From: Putridiphycobacter roseus
GTDB lineage: Bacteria; Bacteroidota; Bacteroidia; Flavobacteriales_D; Crocinitomicaceae
DNA length: 64,000 bases
Assembly: GCF_003234935.1 (NCBI RefSeq)
Contig: NZ_QKSB01000003.1
Coordinates: 248,001 to 312,000, forward strand
Direction of reading: 5' to 3'
Shown here: piece after piece, positions 42,731 to 53,800 of the stretch
How the letters are laid out: the number at the start of each line of letters is the position of its first letter
Numbering within the stretch: the first letter of the stretch is position 1
Translations under genes and position numbers: made by a program
Notes under the pieces: generated by a model
What the model saw: the letters and a program-made list of their open reading frames with translations, nothing else
Databases searched by the model: none
Told to the model about the DNA's origin: nothing

Positions 42731-44104
42731 TTGGAATTTGCAATTATAGACATAGAAACTTCAGGAGGAACCCCCAAGGACAGCAAGATCATTGAAATTG
42801 CAATCTTAATACACAACGGAAAAGAAGTCATTGATTCGTATGAAACTTTTATTAATCCAGAAAAAAAGATTGATTGGTTCGTCTCTAAACTGACAGGTAT
42901 TCAAGATAATGATGTAAAAGATGCACCAAAATTCTTTGAAGTCGCTAAAAAAATATTTCAACTCATAGAAAACAGAGTATTTGTTGCACACAACATTAGT
43001 TTTGATTATGGCATTGTAAGAAGAGAGTTTAAAGCTTTGGGACTAGACATTAGGTTGCCTCATTTGTGTACCATTCAAACTTCCCGTGTATTAATTCCTG
43101 GGGTAGAATCTTATGGCTTAAAAAACTTATCGGAACATCTAAACATTGAATTAGAAGGGCATCACCGTGCCATGGAAGACACCAAAGCAACTGCAGATAT
43201 TTTTAAGCACTTATTTGAAATTAGCAAAGGGGACCTATCTCCTTTTATCAGAGAAGACATTAACCCCAAAATATTAAATACAAACTTGGATTTAAATGAG
43301 TTTGACGAAATACCAAATAAAGTCGGTATTTACTTTTTATACAATGAAAAGAATGAACTAATATATATTGGAAAGAGTATACATATCAAAAAAAGAATTG
43401 AACAGCACTTAAAAAATTCCAAAACCGAAAAAGCCATTCGAATGCGGAATGAAATTGCCAAAATTGAGTATACATTAACTGGCAGTGAGTTAATTTCTTT
43501 ATTGATGGAGTCTGAATTAATTAAAATACATCAGCCCATATACAACAGGGCACAAAAAACCAACAAATTCAATTACGGTTTATATACCTATACGGACGGA
43601 AAAGGGTACATTAATTTAGTGGTTAAAAAGAACACAGATACTTCTCACCCTGTACATACTTTTACTTCCATGGCTGCAGGAAAATCAAAACTTGAGCAAT
43701 GGACCAGTGAATATGAATTATGTCCCAAATTAATGGGCTTATTTACTTCCAATACTGCTTGTTTTAACTATGGTATTGGAACCTGTAAGGGCGCATGCAT
43801 TCATGAAGAAGCGGCAGAAAGTTATAATACTAGGGTACAGCAACTGATTGACTTATTAACTTTTGAATCCAAAAGTTTTATCATCAAGGATAAAGGGAAA
43901 ACAAAATCAGAAACAAGTTTTGTTTGCATAGAAAATGGGCAATACATTGGTTATGGATTTGCACCGACATTTATTTTAAGAAAGAATGTAAAAAACTATA
44001 AAAAATATATCAAGCACCAAGAGAGTAACCGTGATTTCAAATCCATCATTAACTTACAGTTATCTAAAAATAAAAAATTAGAATTAATTGAATTGACGGA
44101 ATGA
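42731..44104 (+). CDS. Fusion of DnaQ-type 3'-5' exonuclease and UvrC-like GIY-YIG nuclease
   Basis: 457 residues with a TTG start at 42731. N-terminal DEDDh exonuclease (1-170): Asp7/Glu9 in I-I-D-I-E-T, H-N-I-S-F-D-Y, and the final H-x-A-M-E-D-T. The GIY-YIG domain (about 195-285) reads V-G-I-Y-F-L-Y ... L-I-Y-I-G-K-S, and a Cys motif C-F-N-Y-G-I-G-T-C-K-G-A-C, as in UvrC and Cho, follows. Proteins of this shape are known in Bacteroidota and Actinobacteria; they are thought to act in repair. The stop overlaps the K+ channel start by 4 bp. Confidence 0.88.
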   Translation: MEFAIIDIETSGGTPKDSKIIEIAILIHNGKEVIDSYETFINPEKKIDWFVSKLTGIQDNDVKDAPKFFEVAKKIFQLIENRVFVAHNISFDYGIVRREFKALGLDIRLPHLCTIQTSRVLIPGVESYGLKNLSEHLNIELEGHHRAMEDTKATADIFKHLFEISKGDLSPFIREDINPKILNTNLDLNEFDEIPNKVGIYFLYNEKNELIYIGKSIHIKKRIEQHLKNSKTEKAIRMRNEIAKIEYTLTGSELISLLMESELIKIHQPIYNRAQKTNKFNYGLYTYTDGKGYINLVVKKNTDTSHPVHTFTSMAAGKSKLEQWTSEYELCPKLMGLFTSNTACFNYGIGTCKGACIHEEAAESYNTRVQQLIDLLTFESKSFIIKDKGKTKSETSFVCIENGQYIGYGFAPTFILRKNVKNYKKYIKHQESNRDFKSIINLQLSKNKKLELIELTE

Positions 44105-44934
44105 GTAAAGCAATTAAAAAATCAAACTTAAAACCTTGGCAAGAGAAAATTCATGAAGTAATTTTTGAAGCAGACACTTTTGCAGGAAAAACCTTTGACA
44201 TTGGTTTATTGATTGCCATTATTGTAAGTATCATTATCGTAATGCTGGAAAGCGTTCCCAGTTTAAACGAAAAATACCATGACTCCTTCTATTTAACAGA
44301 ATGGATTTTCACTATTATTTTCACATTAGAGTATGTCGCTAGAATTATAAGTATAGGTAAACCAAATAAATATATTCTGAGTTTTTATGGCATTATAGAC
44401 TTACTTTCTATTCTACCAACTTATTTAGGACTATTTATTATAGGGTCTCAATCTTTAATGGTAATTAGAGCCGTTAGATTATTGCGCATATTTAGAATAT
44501 TAAAATTGGCACGATTTGTCAAAGAGTCTAAAACCTTAGGCGATTCGATTAAGGCATCTAGGCATAGGATACTGGTTTTTTTATTAGCAGTATTGACATT
44601 GAGTACTATTTTAGGAACCATTATGTATTTAGTAGAAAGTTCTGAAGCAGGATTTACTAGTATTCCAAGAAGTATATATTGGGCCATCATTACGTTAACT
44701 ACGGTTGGGTACGGAGACATTGCTCCTATTACCCCTATGGGACAATTTATTGCATCCATTGTAATGATAATGGGGTACGCTATTTTAGCTGTTCCTACTG
44801 GAATTATCACTTCAGAGTTTATAAAAACCAATAATCAACCCCAAAAAATTTCAACAAAATCTTGTAATGAATGTTCAAGTGAAGGGCATGACGAAGATGC
44901 TATACATTGCAAATATTGTGGTGCTGAATTGTAA
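44101..44934 (+). CDS. Voltage-gated K+ channel with C-terminal zinc-ribbon
   Basis: 277 residues. Six membrane segments S1-S6 (about 32-50, 65-85, 92-112, 118-140, 156-178, 213-236). S4 carries arginines at 123, 126, 129, 132 and 138; the selectivity filter is TVGYGD (201-206). The cytoplasmic tail has Cys255, Cys258, Cys270 and Cys273 in a CxxC-x11-CxxC pattern, suggesting a zinc ribbon, not usual for Kv channels. The gene overlaps the exonuclease fusion by 4 bp, so they are coupled, for reasons unknown. Confidence 0.9.
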   Translation: MSKAIKKSNLKPWQEKIHEVIFEADTFAGKTFDIGLLIAIIVSIIIVMLESVPSLNEKYHDSFYLTEWIFTIIFTLEYVARIISIGKPNKYILSFYGIIDLLSILPTYLGLFIIGSQSLMVIRAVRLLRIFRILKLARFVKESKTLGDSIKASRHRILVFLLAVLTLSTILGTIMYLVESSEAGFTSIPRSIYWAIITLTTVGYGDIAPITPMGQFIASIVMIMGYAILAVPTGIITSEFIKTNNQPQKISTKSCNECSSEGHDEDAIHCKYCGAEL

Positions 44935-45016
44935 TTTTAAAAAGAAATGAACAGGCAGTGTTGATAGTTTTAACTAAAAAAAAGTCATTTTTTTCTTAAT
45001 AGTTAATTGTTTACTT

Positions 45017-45024
45017 TAATTTTG
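45017..45024 (+). promoter_or_regulatory. Candidate -7 box of pckA promoter
   Basis: TAATTTTG fits TAnnTTTG and lies 23 nt before a TTG and 38 nt before the ATG start of pckA. A -33 TTTG was not clear. Confidence 0.4.
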
Positions 45025-45062
45025 TTAACCTAAACATAAGCGACAGCTTGAAAAAAATATTT

Positions 45063-46676
45063 ATGAGTGTTTATGGAAAAAAGGCGGATAACGCTTCCTT
45101 AAAACAAATAGGACTGGAAAATGTAGGTAATACATTTTGGAATTTAACTCCATCAGAATTAGTAGAAGACATAGTAATTTTAGGTCAAGGTGTTCTGACA
45201 GATTCAGGAGCAATTGCTATTGAAACTGGCGAATTTACAGGTCGTTCTCCACAAGACAGATTTATCGTTTGCGACGCAAAAACAGAAGATGCTGTATGGT
45301 GGGGAAACATCAATCAAAAGTTCGAAACGGAGAAGTTTAATGCGTTGTACAATCGTATGAAAGCATATTTAACAAACAAAGATGTTTATGTTAGAGATGC
45401 TTATGCTTGTGCAGATGAAGACTTCCGTTTGAATTTAAGATTAGTGAGTGAAAACCCATGGTCGAGCATGTTTGCTCACAACATGTTTTTACGTCCTACT
45501 GAAGCAGAAATTGAAAACTTTGAACCGGAATGGCATATTATATGTGCTCCTGAATTCATGGCTGACCCAGTAATTGATGGTACAAGACAACATAACTTTG
45601 CCATTATTAACTTCACCGATAAGATGATTATTATTGGCGGGACTGGTTATACAGGTGAAATCAAAAAAGGGATTTTCTCTGTATTGAATTTCGTTTTACC
45701 ACATGAAAAAGATGTATTGTCCATGCACTGTTCTGCAAACGTAGGAAAAGATGGAGATACAGCCGTATTCTTTGGTTTGTCTGGTACTGGAAAAACTACA
45801 CTTTCTTCAGATGAAAACAGAAGATTAATTGGTGATGACGAACATGGTTGGTCAGACAATGGTGTCTTTAACTTTGAAGGTGGTTGTTATGCCAAAACTA
45901 TTGATTTAAGTGAAGAAAAAGAACCACAAATTTTTAATGCGATAAAATTTGGTGCTATTCTAGAAAATATTGGATTTGAAGGGGAAACCAGAAAACCAAA
46001 TTACGAAGATACTGCGATTACACAAAACACTAGAGTATCTTATCCAATTGATCACATTGACAATATTATGGTACCATCAAAAGGTGGTATGCCGCATAAT
46101 ATTTTCTTTTTAACTGCGGATGCTTTTGGTGTATTACCTCCAATCTCAAAATTAACGCCAGGACAAGCAATGTACCACTTTATTTCAGGTTATACTGCAA
46201 AAGTAGCTGGAACTGAAGCTGGAATTAATGAACCACAAACTGCATTTTCTGCATGTTTCGGTGCGCCATTTATGCCATTGCACCCCACTAAATATGCAGA
46301 AATGTTAGGGGAAAGAATGGAAAAACACAATGTAAAAGTTTGGTTAATCAATACTGGATGGTCTGGTGGAGAATATGGTGTTGGGGAAAGAATTAAATTG
46401 AAATTCACCCGTGCTATGATTACCGCTGCATTAGAAGGTAAATTAGACAATGTATCTTATACCAATCACGAAGTTTTTGGTTTGGCTATGCCAAATGAAT
46501 GTGAAAATGTTCCTACAGAAATTTTAAGTCCAAAAAATACTTGGGCAGACAAACAAGCATATGACGCTAAAGCAAATCACTTAGCCAATCAATTCGTTAA
46601 AAACTTCAAACAATATGAAGACAATGCAAACGAAGAGATCTTAGCAGCTGCTCCAAAGGCTACTGTTAGCGCTTAA
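45063..46676 (+). CDS. pckA: Phosphoenolpyruvate carboxykinase (ATP)
   Basis: 537 residues from ATG 45063; an in-frame TTG at 45048 adds five. ATP-dependent conversion of oxaloacetate to PEP, a gluconeogenic step. P-loop G-L-S-G-T-G-K-T (about 238-245), the substrate segment G-E-F-T-G-R-S-P-Q-D-R-F near the start and the kinase motif G-D-D-E-H-G-W. Single gene closed by a strong terminator. Confidence 0.96.
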   Translation: MSVYGKKADNASLKQIGLENVGNTFWNLTPSELVEDIVILGQGVLTDSGAIAIETGEFTGRSPQDRFIVCDAKTEDAVWWGNINQKFETEKFNALYNRMKAYLTNKDVYVRDAYACADEDFRLNLRLVSENPWSSMFAHNMFLRPTEAEIENFEPEWHIICAPEFMADPVIDGTRQHNFAIINFTDKMIIIGGTGYTGEIKKGIFSVLNFVLPHEKDVLSMHCSANVGKDGDTAVFFGLSGTGKTTLSSDENRRLIGDDEHGWSDNGVFNFEGGCYAKTIDLSEEKEPQIFNAIKFGAILENIGFEGETRKPNYEDTAITQNTRVSYPIDHIDNIMVPSKGGMPHNIFFLTADAFGVLPPISKLTPGQAMYHFISGYTAKVAGTEAGINEPQTAFSACFGAPFMPLHPTKYAEMLGERMEKHNVKVWLINTGWSGGEYGVGERIKLKFTRAMITAALEGKLDNVSYTNHEVFGLAMPNECENVPTEILSPKNTWADKQAYDAKANHLANQFVKNFKQYEDNANEEILAAAPKATVSA

Positions 46677-46698
46677 GTTATTTAATATATCAATTTTT

Positions 46699-46732
46699 AA
46701 AAGGTCTTAGCTTTATTGCTAAGGCCTTTTTT
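46699..46732 (+). terminator. Rho-independent terminator of pckA
   Basis: AAAAGGTCTTAGC and GCTAAGGCCTTTT form a 13-bp stem with one T-G wobble, loop TTTATT, followed by more T. It lies 22 nt after the stop codon. Confidence 0.93.
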
Positions 46733-47085
46733 ATTGTACACTCCTCCACTTGCTTTGTTAATATACATGTAAAAATTAATGGCCTAAATAGCCTAGCGAT
46801 TGGTATATAAAATTCTTCCCTGTGAAAAGAAGGTAGACATTTACCCCATCATCATCACACGTTTTAGGTATCTTAAATTATAGTTTGATTTTAAGTCCCA
46901 ATATATGCCGGAATAAATGCACCACTCCTGATTAAAACATGCCAGGGAAAATAAATTTTAGCTATTTAAAAATAGGGTAATTTTATTTCGCGATAGCGAC
47001 ATACCTAATAAGAAACAACTAGTAATACCTTATAAATGGACAAAAGCAGACCACTAGATGTTGGTATCTACCTCAAAAAAGAGTG
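46733..47085. other. Non-coding region between pckA and the giant surface-protein pair
   Basis: About 350 bp with no coding frame. No terminator for the minus-strand giant protein was clear, and only small weak palindromes were noticed. Confidence 0.5.
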
Positions 47086-50000
47086 CTACTGTACCATTAA
47101 CTTTACCACTTTACTTAAGCTTCCAAATTGAATTTCAATATAGTAAACCCCTTCTGCCAAATGGCTTATATCAATTTCAGCCTTATAAGCACCATTGATG
47201 TTTGTTTTTTGCACCAATTGTCCTAAACCAGAGCGAATACATAGCATTCCATTCATCTTTTGATTAGATATCACCGTGACATGTGTATTGGCTGGATTAG
47301 GAAATACATTTACACTATGATTTGGTAATTCATTTATAACAACAGATTCTATTGCTAAATACTTTTGTACACCATCATAATCTGTTTGGGCTAATCTATA
47401 ATAAGAAAGACCTAAAAAGGGATTATAATCCCTTAAAGTATAATTATTTTCAAGACTAGAATTTCCTGCTCCTTTAACATCCCCCACATAATCCCACTGT
47501 ATACCATCCAAGGACTTTTCAATAGTATAATAAGCGTTATTAATCTCACTACTACTGCCCCACTCACAAAGTACCGAATTGCTATTTAGTACATTTGCTT
47601 CAAAATCTATTAAAGTAATTGGCAATGGAGTTGTACTCAAATTAATACTCCCCAAACTAAAATAATACCCCGTTGCACCTATAAAATCATGGTCAAAATT
47701 AACTATTCCAGTTGCATTGTTATAACTAGTAGGCGCAATGGAGGTTGCACCAGTAGCGAACACATCATCTGTGTCTACCAACAAGCGTGTATCTGCCAGG
47801 TCAAAAACAGCGGAATTATTCCCTAAACCTAAATTAAATTGAATTCTAACACTATTTACTAATCCTGTTTCTTGGGTTTTCCAAATTCTAGCGACTCTCG
47901 TCTCCACTATCTCACCATTTAAGGTATTTCCAAAATCAGTTACACCATCTGAATCAAAAGCAAGGGTATTTCTACCCCACATAAAATAAGTATTATCTAT
48001 TGAAAAATGGTTTGGGTTGGTACCATCTGTATTCGCAATTGTTCCTAATCCAATTGCAACCGCATCTAAAGTATTTGCATCTTTATTTTGCCATTGTCTA
48101 AGTCGACCACATTCATCTAAACCAATTCCAGAAACACTATTATGATAGGCGGTATTTAAATTATAATCCCATACTACAGATCCATTATTTGAAACATAGT
48201 CACCATCATTAATTCCAGACTCATCATTGGTTGGATCGAAAGTTATGCCATATTTTACGCCGTAATATGTTTCTACAATTTGACGATCTACGGCATTTAA
48301 GGCTGTATCAATGATCAAAATCTCTGCTACAAATCCATTAAAGAACTTACCAGAGCCTTCTTCTCCACCACCAATAATTAAATGCGAGCCAATGTCTATA
48401 GTATTAGAAGTGGTATTTCCAAAATCAACAGGACCAGCTTTACCATTTGCAAAAAGTTGTAAAACAGACCCATTGTGTATACCTGCCAAAATATTGTATT
48501 GTGCTGTATTTACGTCTACAGTCGCATTTATTGGTCCACCAGAAGAAAGTGGTTCTTGACTAAAAGCATAACCTGTAGTTGTTTTTAAAATTTTTGCTCC
48601 AGTAGAAGAATTTTCGAATGAAATTACTGGATCACTAGTCGCAGAATTAGAATCTTTTAAGACAATAAAAAAACTAAAATGATTAGAGCCATTTAAATTA
48701 CTTAGGGGATTAATCGATTTTAAGTATTCACTATTGGTAGCATTATAAAATGGAATTGGATGGTAACCAGGTTTATTATACAAACTGGTTTTAACTTTTG
48801 GCCCATTAGTAACCAATAAAACATTATTAAAATCTTTGCTTTGCTCGTCCCATTCTGACACATTACTATTATTGGAAAACCCATCAAATGTTTCCGGTTC
48901 AAATAAAGCAGAAATTTTAGAAAATCCTTGTTCCCCTGGAGAACCAAATTCAGCTACAGATATCAAAGTTGACTCTAATGGTAAAGCACAATAAGTAGCA
49001 ATGGCCTTATAGTCTCCAACGCTAATTACTTGCAGGGTATCGTTTATTTCTCCAGCAATTGGATTATTATTTTTATACCATTGAAATGCCTCATAATTTT
49101 CAGAATCCTCAATTGAGATATAAGCTGGGTTTCCTTCGCACAAATCTAAACGTGCCTTTCCATTACCTATAAATAAAGGGTCAGAGGTACTGTATTCCAC
49201 ATCCCGATCGGAAAATGCCGACATGTATCCTGCTCCACCCAAAGCGCTACTGGCACCGAGAAAACCAAGTGTAAACTTTTCATCCCCAGTTACAAATACA
49301 TCTGTAACACTATTTGGTATTGCATAAGAAAAAGTTCTAGAATCGGCAATTAAGGTACCTGGTAAATTTTCTGTACTTGGATTAATATTCAAAAGCACAT
49401 TACCCAATTCGTCCTGAATTTTTATGGTCGAAGTTACTGGGCTCGTAACGGCAATGGTAGACGAACTTCCAAATTGTTCAATTTCGTGTATATAAATTGA
49501 GTCTGATCCTACACAATCAGCCAATGGCGGAATCAAGTTCATACTACTCGTATTTACTGCTGTACCGCCAAAAAGTGTCTGGTATACTAAAACGGGTTGA
49601 TCACTAGTAAATGAGGTGTTTTTATGACTTAAAGTTCCTGTAGGGACAGCAGGTGCGTTTACCCAATAATTAGCTCCGGTTAATGTTTTATATTTACCTT
49701 GACCAACAATAGTGTCTACCCAGCCCGTTCCAAATGTAATAAAAGTAGTATCTGGTTGTGTAGAAATAAGTATTAATTTTTCTCTAGAAATCGAACCGTT
49801 CCCACCCACCAAGGCATATTTATCTCCAGCAAATTTTGCAGGAATCAATTGATCCATTCCAATATCTCGCCCATTGGTACCAACAGGATTGCCCGTCCAT
49901 GACCCCGAGTTAATTACAATATTTTTATCTGAAACAACTCTTATACCATTATAATCATCCATGGGTACTGTCATATTAGATTTAGTTTGAGCTAGAATAT

Positions 50001-50727
50001 AAGACTGTCCGGCGTTAAGCGTAATTGATATGGTAGTTGTTGTTGCAGGGACACCTGCAGTTGGCTGTCCTAACAAGGTAACACCTGGATTAAAATTATC
50101 TACTGTAATATTTGTATTGTTTAAGGTCGCCATAATTGAAATGAAATGACTCATTTGCGTATCTGCCGTGGTGGTGGTTGCTCCCCCTGCTTGAAATCCT
50201 ACAAAAAAATTAGTACCAAAAGCAGTAGTCCCTTTACAAGATATGGAAGCGCCTTGAGAACCTGAAATATGCCTAATATTTGCATAAAATCGCTTTGGGG
50301 CGACCATCTTGTATCCTCCTGTGTCTAAAACCGTGTTTAATGATGCTTGTGTGAAAATATTTTCCACATTAAAACCTGTATTATTAAACTTAAGTCTAAT
50401 AGGTGCTGAACGGGATAAATTGAATACCCCGGTCGAATTTTGACTCCCATGTTGCACCACATAGTCACTAAACAAAACACCATCACCTCTTGTTATGGTC
50501 ACTTGAAATGTACCTGCTTCATTGGTGGATAGAATTAAATAATGATCTCGAGCACTATGCGTCGTGTTTTTTATGGCATCACTGACATAAACAGGAGGCA
50601 TATAGTGCAAGGTATCGTATTGGGAGAATAAACTTTTACTGGTTAAATTGATGATGATCAATAAAACAGTTTTTATGACAAGCTGGGGACTTATTTTTTT
50701 CACTGTATTGGTACATTTAATAATCAT
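47086..50727 (-). CDS. T9SS-secreted multidomain surface protein (IgGFc-binding-like, LamG-like), copy 1
   Basis: 1213 residues. N-terminal hydrophobic signal to about 36; an IgGFc-binding-like region about 55-500 (D-H-Y-L-I-L-S-T-N, D-Q-L-I-P-A-K-F-A-G, S-M-N-L-I-P-P-L-A-D-C); an Ig-like segment about 540-600 with F-Q-W-Y-K-N; a LamG/concanavalin-like domain about 680-830; a DUF8202-like segment about 840-1040 (S-G-I-G-L-D-E-C-G-R-L, F-M-W-G-R-N); a fibronectin-like stretch; and a T9SS C-terminal domain (F-P-N-P-A-N-T-H-V-T-V, ending K-V-V-K-L-M-V-Q). It should be exported and anchored on the cell surface. Strongly similar to its upstream neighbour. The ligand is unknown. Confidence 0.85.
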   Translation of the reverse strand: MIIKCTNTVKKISPQLVIKTVLLIIINLTSKSLFSQYDTLHYMPPVYVSDAIKNTTHSARDHYLILSTNEAGTFQVTITRGDGVLFSDYVVQHGSQNSTGVFNLSRSAPIRLKFNNTGFNVENIFTQASLNTVLDTGGYKMVAPKRFYANIRHISGSQGASISCKGTTAFGTNFFVGFQAGGATTTTADTQMSHFISIMATLNNTNITVDNFNPGVTLLGQPTAGVPATTTTISITLNAGQSYILAQTKSNMTVPMDDYNGIRVVSDKNIVINSGSWTGNPVGTNGRDIGMDQLIPAKFAGDKYALVGGNGSISREKLILISTQPDTTFITFGTGWVDTIVGQGKYKTLTGANYWVNAPAVPTGTLSHKNTSFTSDQPVLVYQTLFGGTAVNTSSMNLIPPLADCVGSDSIYIHEIEQFGSSSTIAVTSPVTSTIKIQDELGNVLLNINPSTENLPGTLIADSRTFSYAIPNSVTDVFVTGDEKFTLGFLGASSALGGAGYMSAFSDRDVEYSTSDPLFIGNGKARLDLCEGNPAYISIEDSENYEAFQWYKNNNPIAGEINDTLQVISVGDYKAIATYCALPLESTLISVAEFGSPGEQGFSKISALFEPETFDGFSNNSNVSEWDEQSKDFNNVLLVTNGPKVKTSLYNKPGYHPIPFYNATNSEYLKSINPLSNLNGSNHFSFFIVLKDSNSATSDPVISFENSSTGAKILKTTTGYAFSQEPLSSGGPINATVDVNTAQYNILAGIHNGSVLQLFANGKAGPVDFGNTTSNTIDIGSHLIIGGGEEGSGKFFNGFVAEILIIDTALNAVDRQIVETYYGVKYGITFDPTNDESGINDGDYVSNNGSVVWDYNLNTAYHNSVSGIGLDECGRLRQWQNKDANTLDAVAIGLGTIANTDGTNPNHFSIDNTYFMWGRNTLAFDSDGVTDFGNTLNGEIVETRVARIWKTQETGLVNSVRIQFNLGLGNNSAVFDLADTRLLVDTDDVFATGATSIAPTSYNNATGIVNFDHDFIGATGYYFSLGSINLSTTPLPITLIDFEANVLNSNSVLCEWGSSSEINNAYYTIEKSLDGIQWDYVGDVKGAGNSSLENNYTLRDYNPFLGLSYYRLAQTDYDGVQKYLAIESVVINELPNHSVNVFPNPANTHVTVISNQKMNGMLCIRSGLGQLVQKTNINGAYKAEIDISHLAEGVYYIEIQFGSLSKVVKLMVQ

Positions 50728-50821
50728 TTTTCACCCCCAAATGTCGGACTGACAAAATGAGTTTAAAAAATTAATATTTATTTATACCTTTAAAGTAGGG
50801 AAAAATAATGAATAACATTGA

Positions 50822-53800
50822 TTATTCTACCACTAGTTTTACAATTCGATTAATACTACCAAATTGAACCTCTACATAATACACACCATTCGCCAACTGT
50901 GAAATATCAATTTCTGCCGAATAAGTATCACTTAAATTAGACTGTATTACAATTTGTCCAAGACCTGAACGAATATTCACTACCCCATTAATCAATTGAT
51001 TTGAACTTACCGTAACATGCGTATTTGCTGGGTTTGGAAAAACATGGATACTGTGGTCCAGTAACTCATTTATTACTATAGTTTCAATACCTAAATCTCT
51101 TTTTTCTCCATCATAATCTGTTTGAGAAAGTCGGTAATATGAAAGTCCCAAAAATGGATTTAAATCCAATGTAGAATAATTAATTTTTTCACTCGAATTT
51201 CCTGCACCTTTTACATCCGACACGTGTAACCATTGCTTACCGTCTTTTGACTTTTCAATGGTATAATAGGCGTTATTAGATTCACTTGCACTACTCCAGT
51301 TACATTGCACCGTTTTATCTTTTTGTAGGTTGGCTTCAAAATTCAATAGGGTAATTGGTAATGGCGTTGTTATTTTATTGATACTACCTAGGCTAAAATA
51401 GAAACCAGTAGCTGGCACAAAATTATGATCAAAATTAACCATTCCAGTAATATTGTTATAGCTAGTCGGTGCAATAGATATAGCGCCTGTAGCAAAAACA
51501 TCATCTGTATCTACTAAAAGTCTTGTATCTGCCAAATCAAAAATTGCCGTACCATTCCCCAAACCTAAGTTAAATTGCACCCTTAAACTTCCAACGATAC
51601 CAGTCTGCTGTGTCTTCCATATTCTTGCCACTCTTGATTCTACTACTTCGCCATTCAATGTATTTCCAAAATCTGTCTCTCCAAAAGAATCAAAGTCTAA
51701 CGTATTTCTCCCCCACATAAAATAGGTATTGTCCACGTTAAAACTATTTGGGTTTGCTCCAACAGAATTTGCAATGGTTCCTAATCCAATGCTCACAGCA
51801 TCTGTATTGTTTGCATCTTTATTTTGCCATTGTCTCAAACGCCCACATTCATCTAAGCCAATTCCCGAAACACTGTGGTGATAATCTGTATTTACACTAT
51901 AATCCCAAACTACAGAACCATTATTTGAAACATAATCTCCGTCATTAATACCTGACTCATCATTGGTAGGGTCGAATGTAATCCCATATTTCACCCCATA
52001 ATAAGTTTCTACAATTTGACGATCAGTCGCGTTTAGCGCCGTATCTATGATCAATATCTCCGCTACAAATCCATTAAAGAACTTTCCTGATCCTTCTTCA
52101 CCTCCACCAATTATTAAATGTGAGCCAATGTCTATGGTATTGGAAGTGGTATTCCCAAAATCAACTAATCCTGCCTTACCGTTAGCAAATAGTTGTAATA
52201 CGGATCCATTATGCACTCCTGCTAATATACTATACTGTGCTGTATTTACATCCACCGTCGCGTTAATTGGACCGCCCGAAGAAAGTGGCTCTTGACTGAA
52301 TGCATAACCCGTTGCTGTCTTCAAAATTTTTGCTCCTGTAGCAGAATTTTCGAATGAAATTATCGGATTACTAGTCGCTGAATTAGAATCTTTTAAAACA
52401 ATAAAAAAGCTAAAATGGTTAGAACCGTTTAAATTACTTATCGGATTAAAAGACTTTAAGTATTCACCATTAGCAACATTATAAAAAGGGACAGGATGAT
52501 AACCAGGTTTATTGTATAAGCTTGTTTTTACTTTAGGCCCATTAGCCACTAAAGAAGCGTTATTAAAATCTTTACTTTGCTCATCCCACTCTGCTACATT
52601 ACTGTTATTTAAAAACCCATCAAATGTCTCTGATTCATACAAGGCCGAAATCTTAGAAAAGCCTTGTTCTCCTGGAGAACCAAATTCATCTACAGAAATC
52701 AAAGTAGACTCTAAGGGTAAAGCACAATAACTTGCTATTGCTTTATAGTCTCCTGCGTTATTTACTTGAAGACTATCGTTTGTTTCTCCAATAATTTGAT
52801 TATTATTTTTAAACCATTGAAAAGAAGAATATATTTCGGGATCATCAATAGATATATAAGCAGGGTTTCCTTCACATAGGTCAAGCCTTGCTCTACCATT
52901 TCCAATAAACAAAGGGTCTGAAGTAATATATTCCACATCCCTATCGGAAAATGCAGACATATATCCTGCTCCCCCAATGTTTGAACTTGCCCCTAAAAAT
53001 CCAACCGTTACTTTTTCATCTGCTGTAATAAATACATCATTCACACTATTATCAATATCATAGACAAAAGTTCTAAAATCAGAAATTAAAGTGCCAGGTA
53101 AATTTTCACTCGAAGGACCTACTGTAACTAAAACATTTCCAGTTTCATCTTGTAATTTTACCGTGGAAGTAACTGGACTAGTCACCGTAATCACGGAATT
53201 ATTTCCAAATTGTTCGGCATCATGTATATAAATCGAATCAGATCCAATACAATCGGCTAATGGCGGTATTAGATTCATACTACTTGTTGTTGTATTGGAA
53301 CTTCCAAACAAAGTTTGATAAATCAGTACCGGTTGGGTGGAAGTAAAAGCCATATTATCGTGGGATATTGTTCCAGAAGGCGTTGAAGTTGCAGCTGTCC
53401 AATAACCAGTACCAGTCAATGTTTTATAATTACCTTGACCAACAATAGTATCTAAATCACCAGCGCCAGAAGTAATAAAAGTTGTATCCGGCTGGGTTGC
53501 TATAGCAATAAACTTTTCAATTGAATTGCTATTATTTGTAGTATTTTTTCCTCTGATTAGCACATACTTAGTTCCGGCAAATTTTGCTGGAATTAACTGG
53601 TCGATACCAATATCTCTTGAACCACCATTATTAGAAGGCCCAGTCCAAGAGCCAGAATTTACGGCTATTTCTTTATCAGAAACGATTCTAATCCCATTGT
53701 ATTCATCCATATCAATACCAATCGCGGTCATAGAGTCTTTTGTTTGGGCAACAATATAAGACTGTCCTGCATTCAAGGTAAAAGAGATTGGGTTTGCCGT

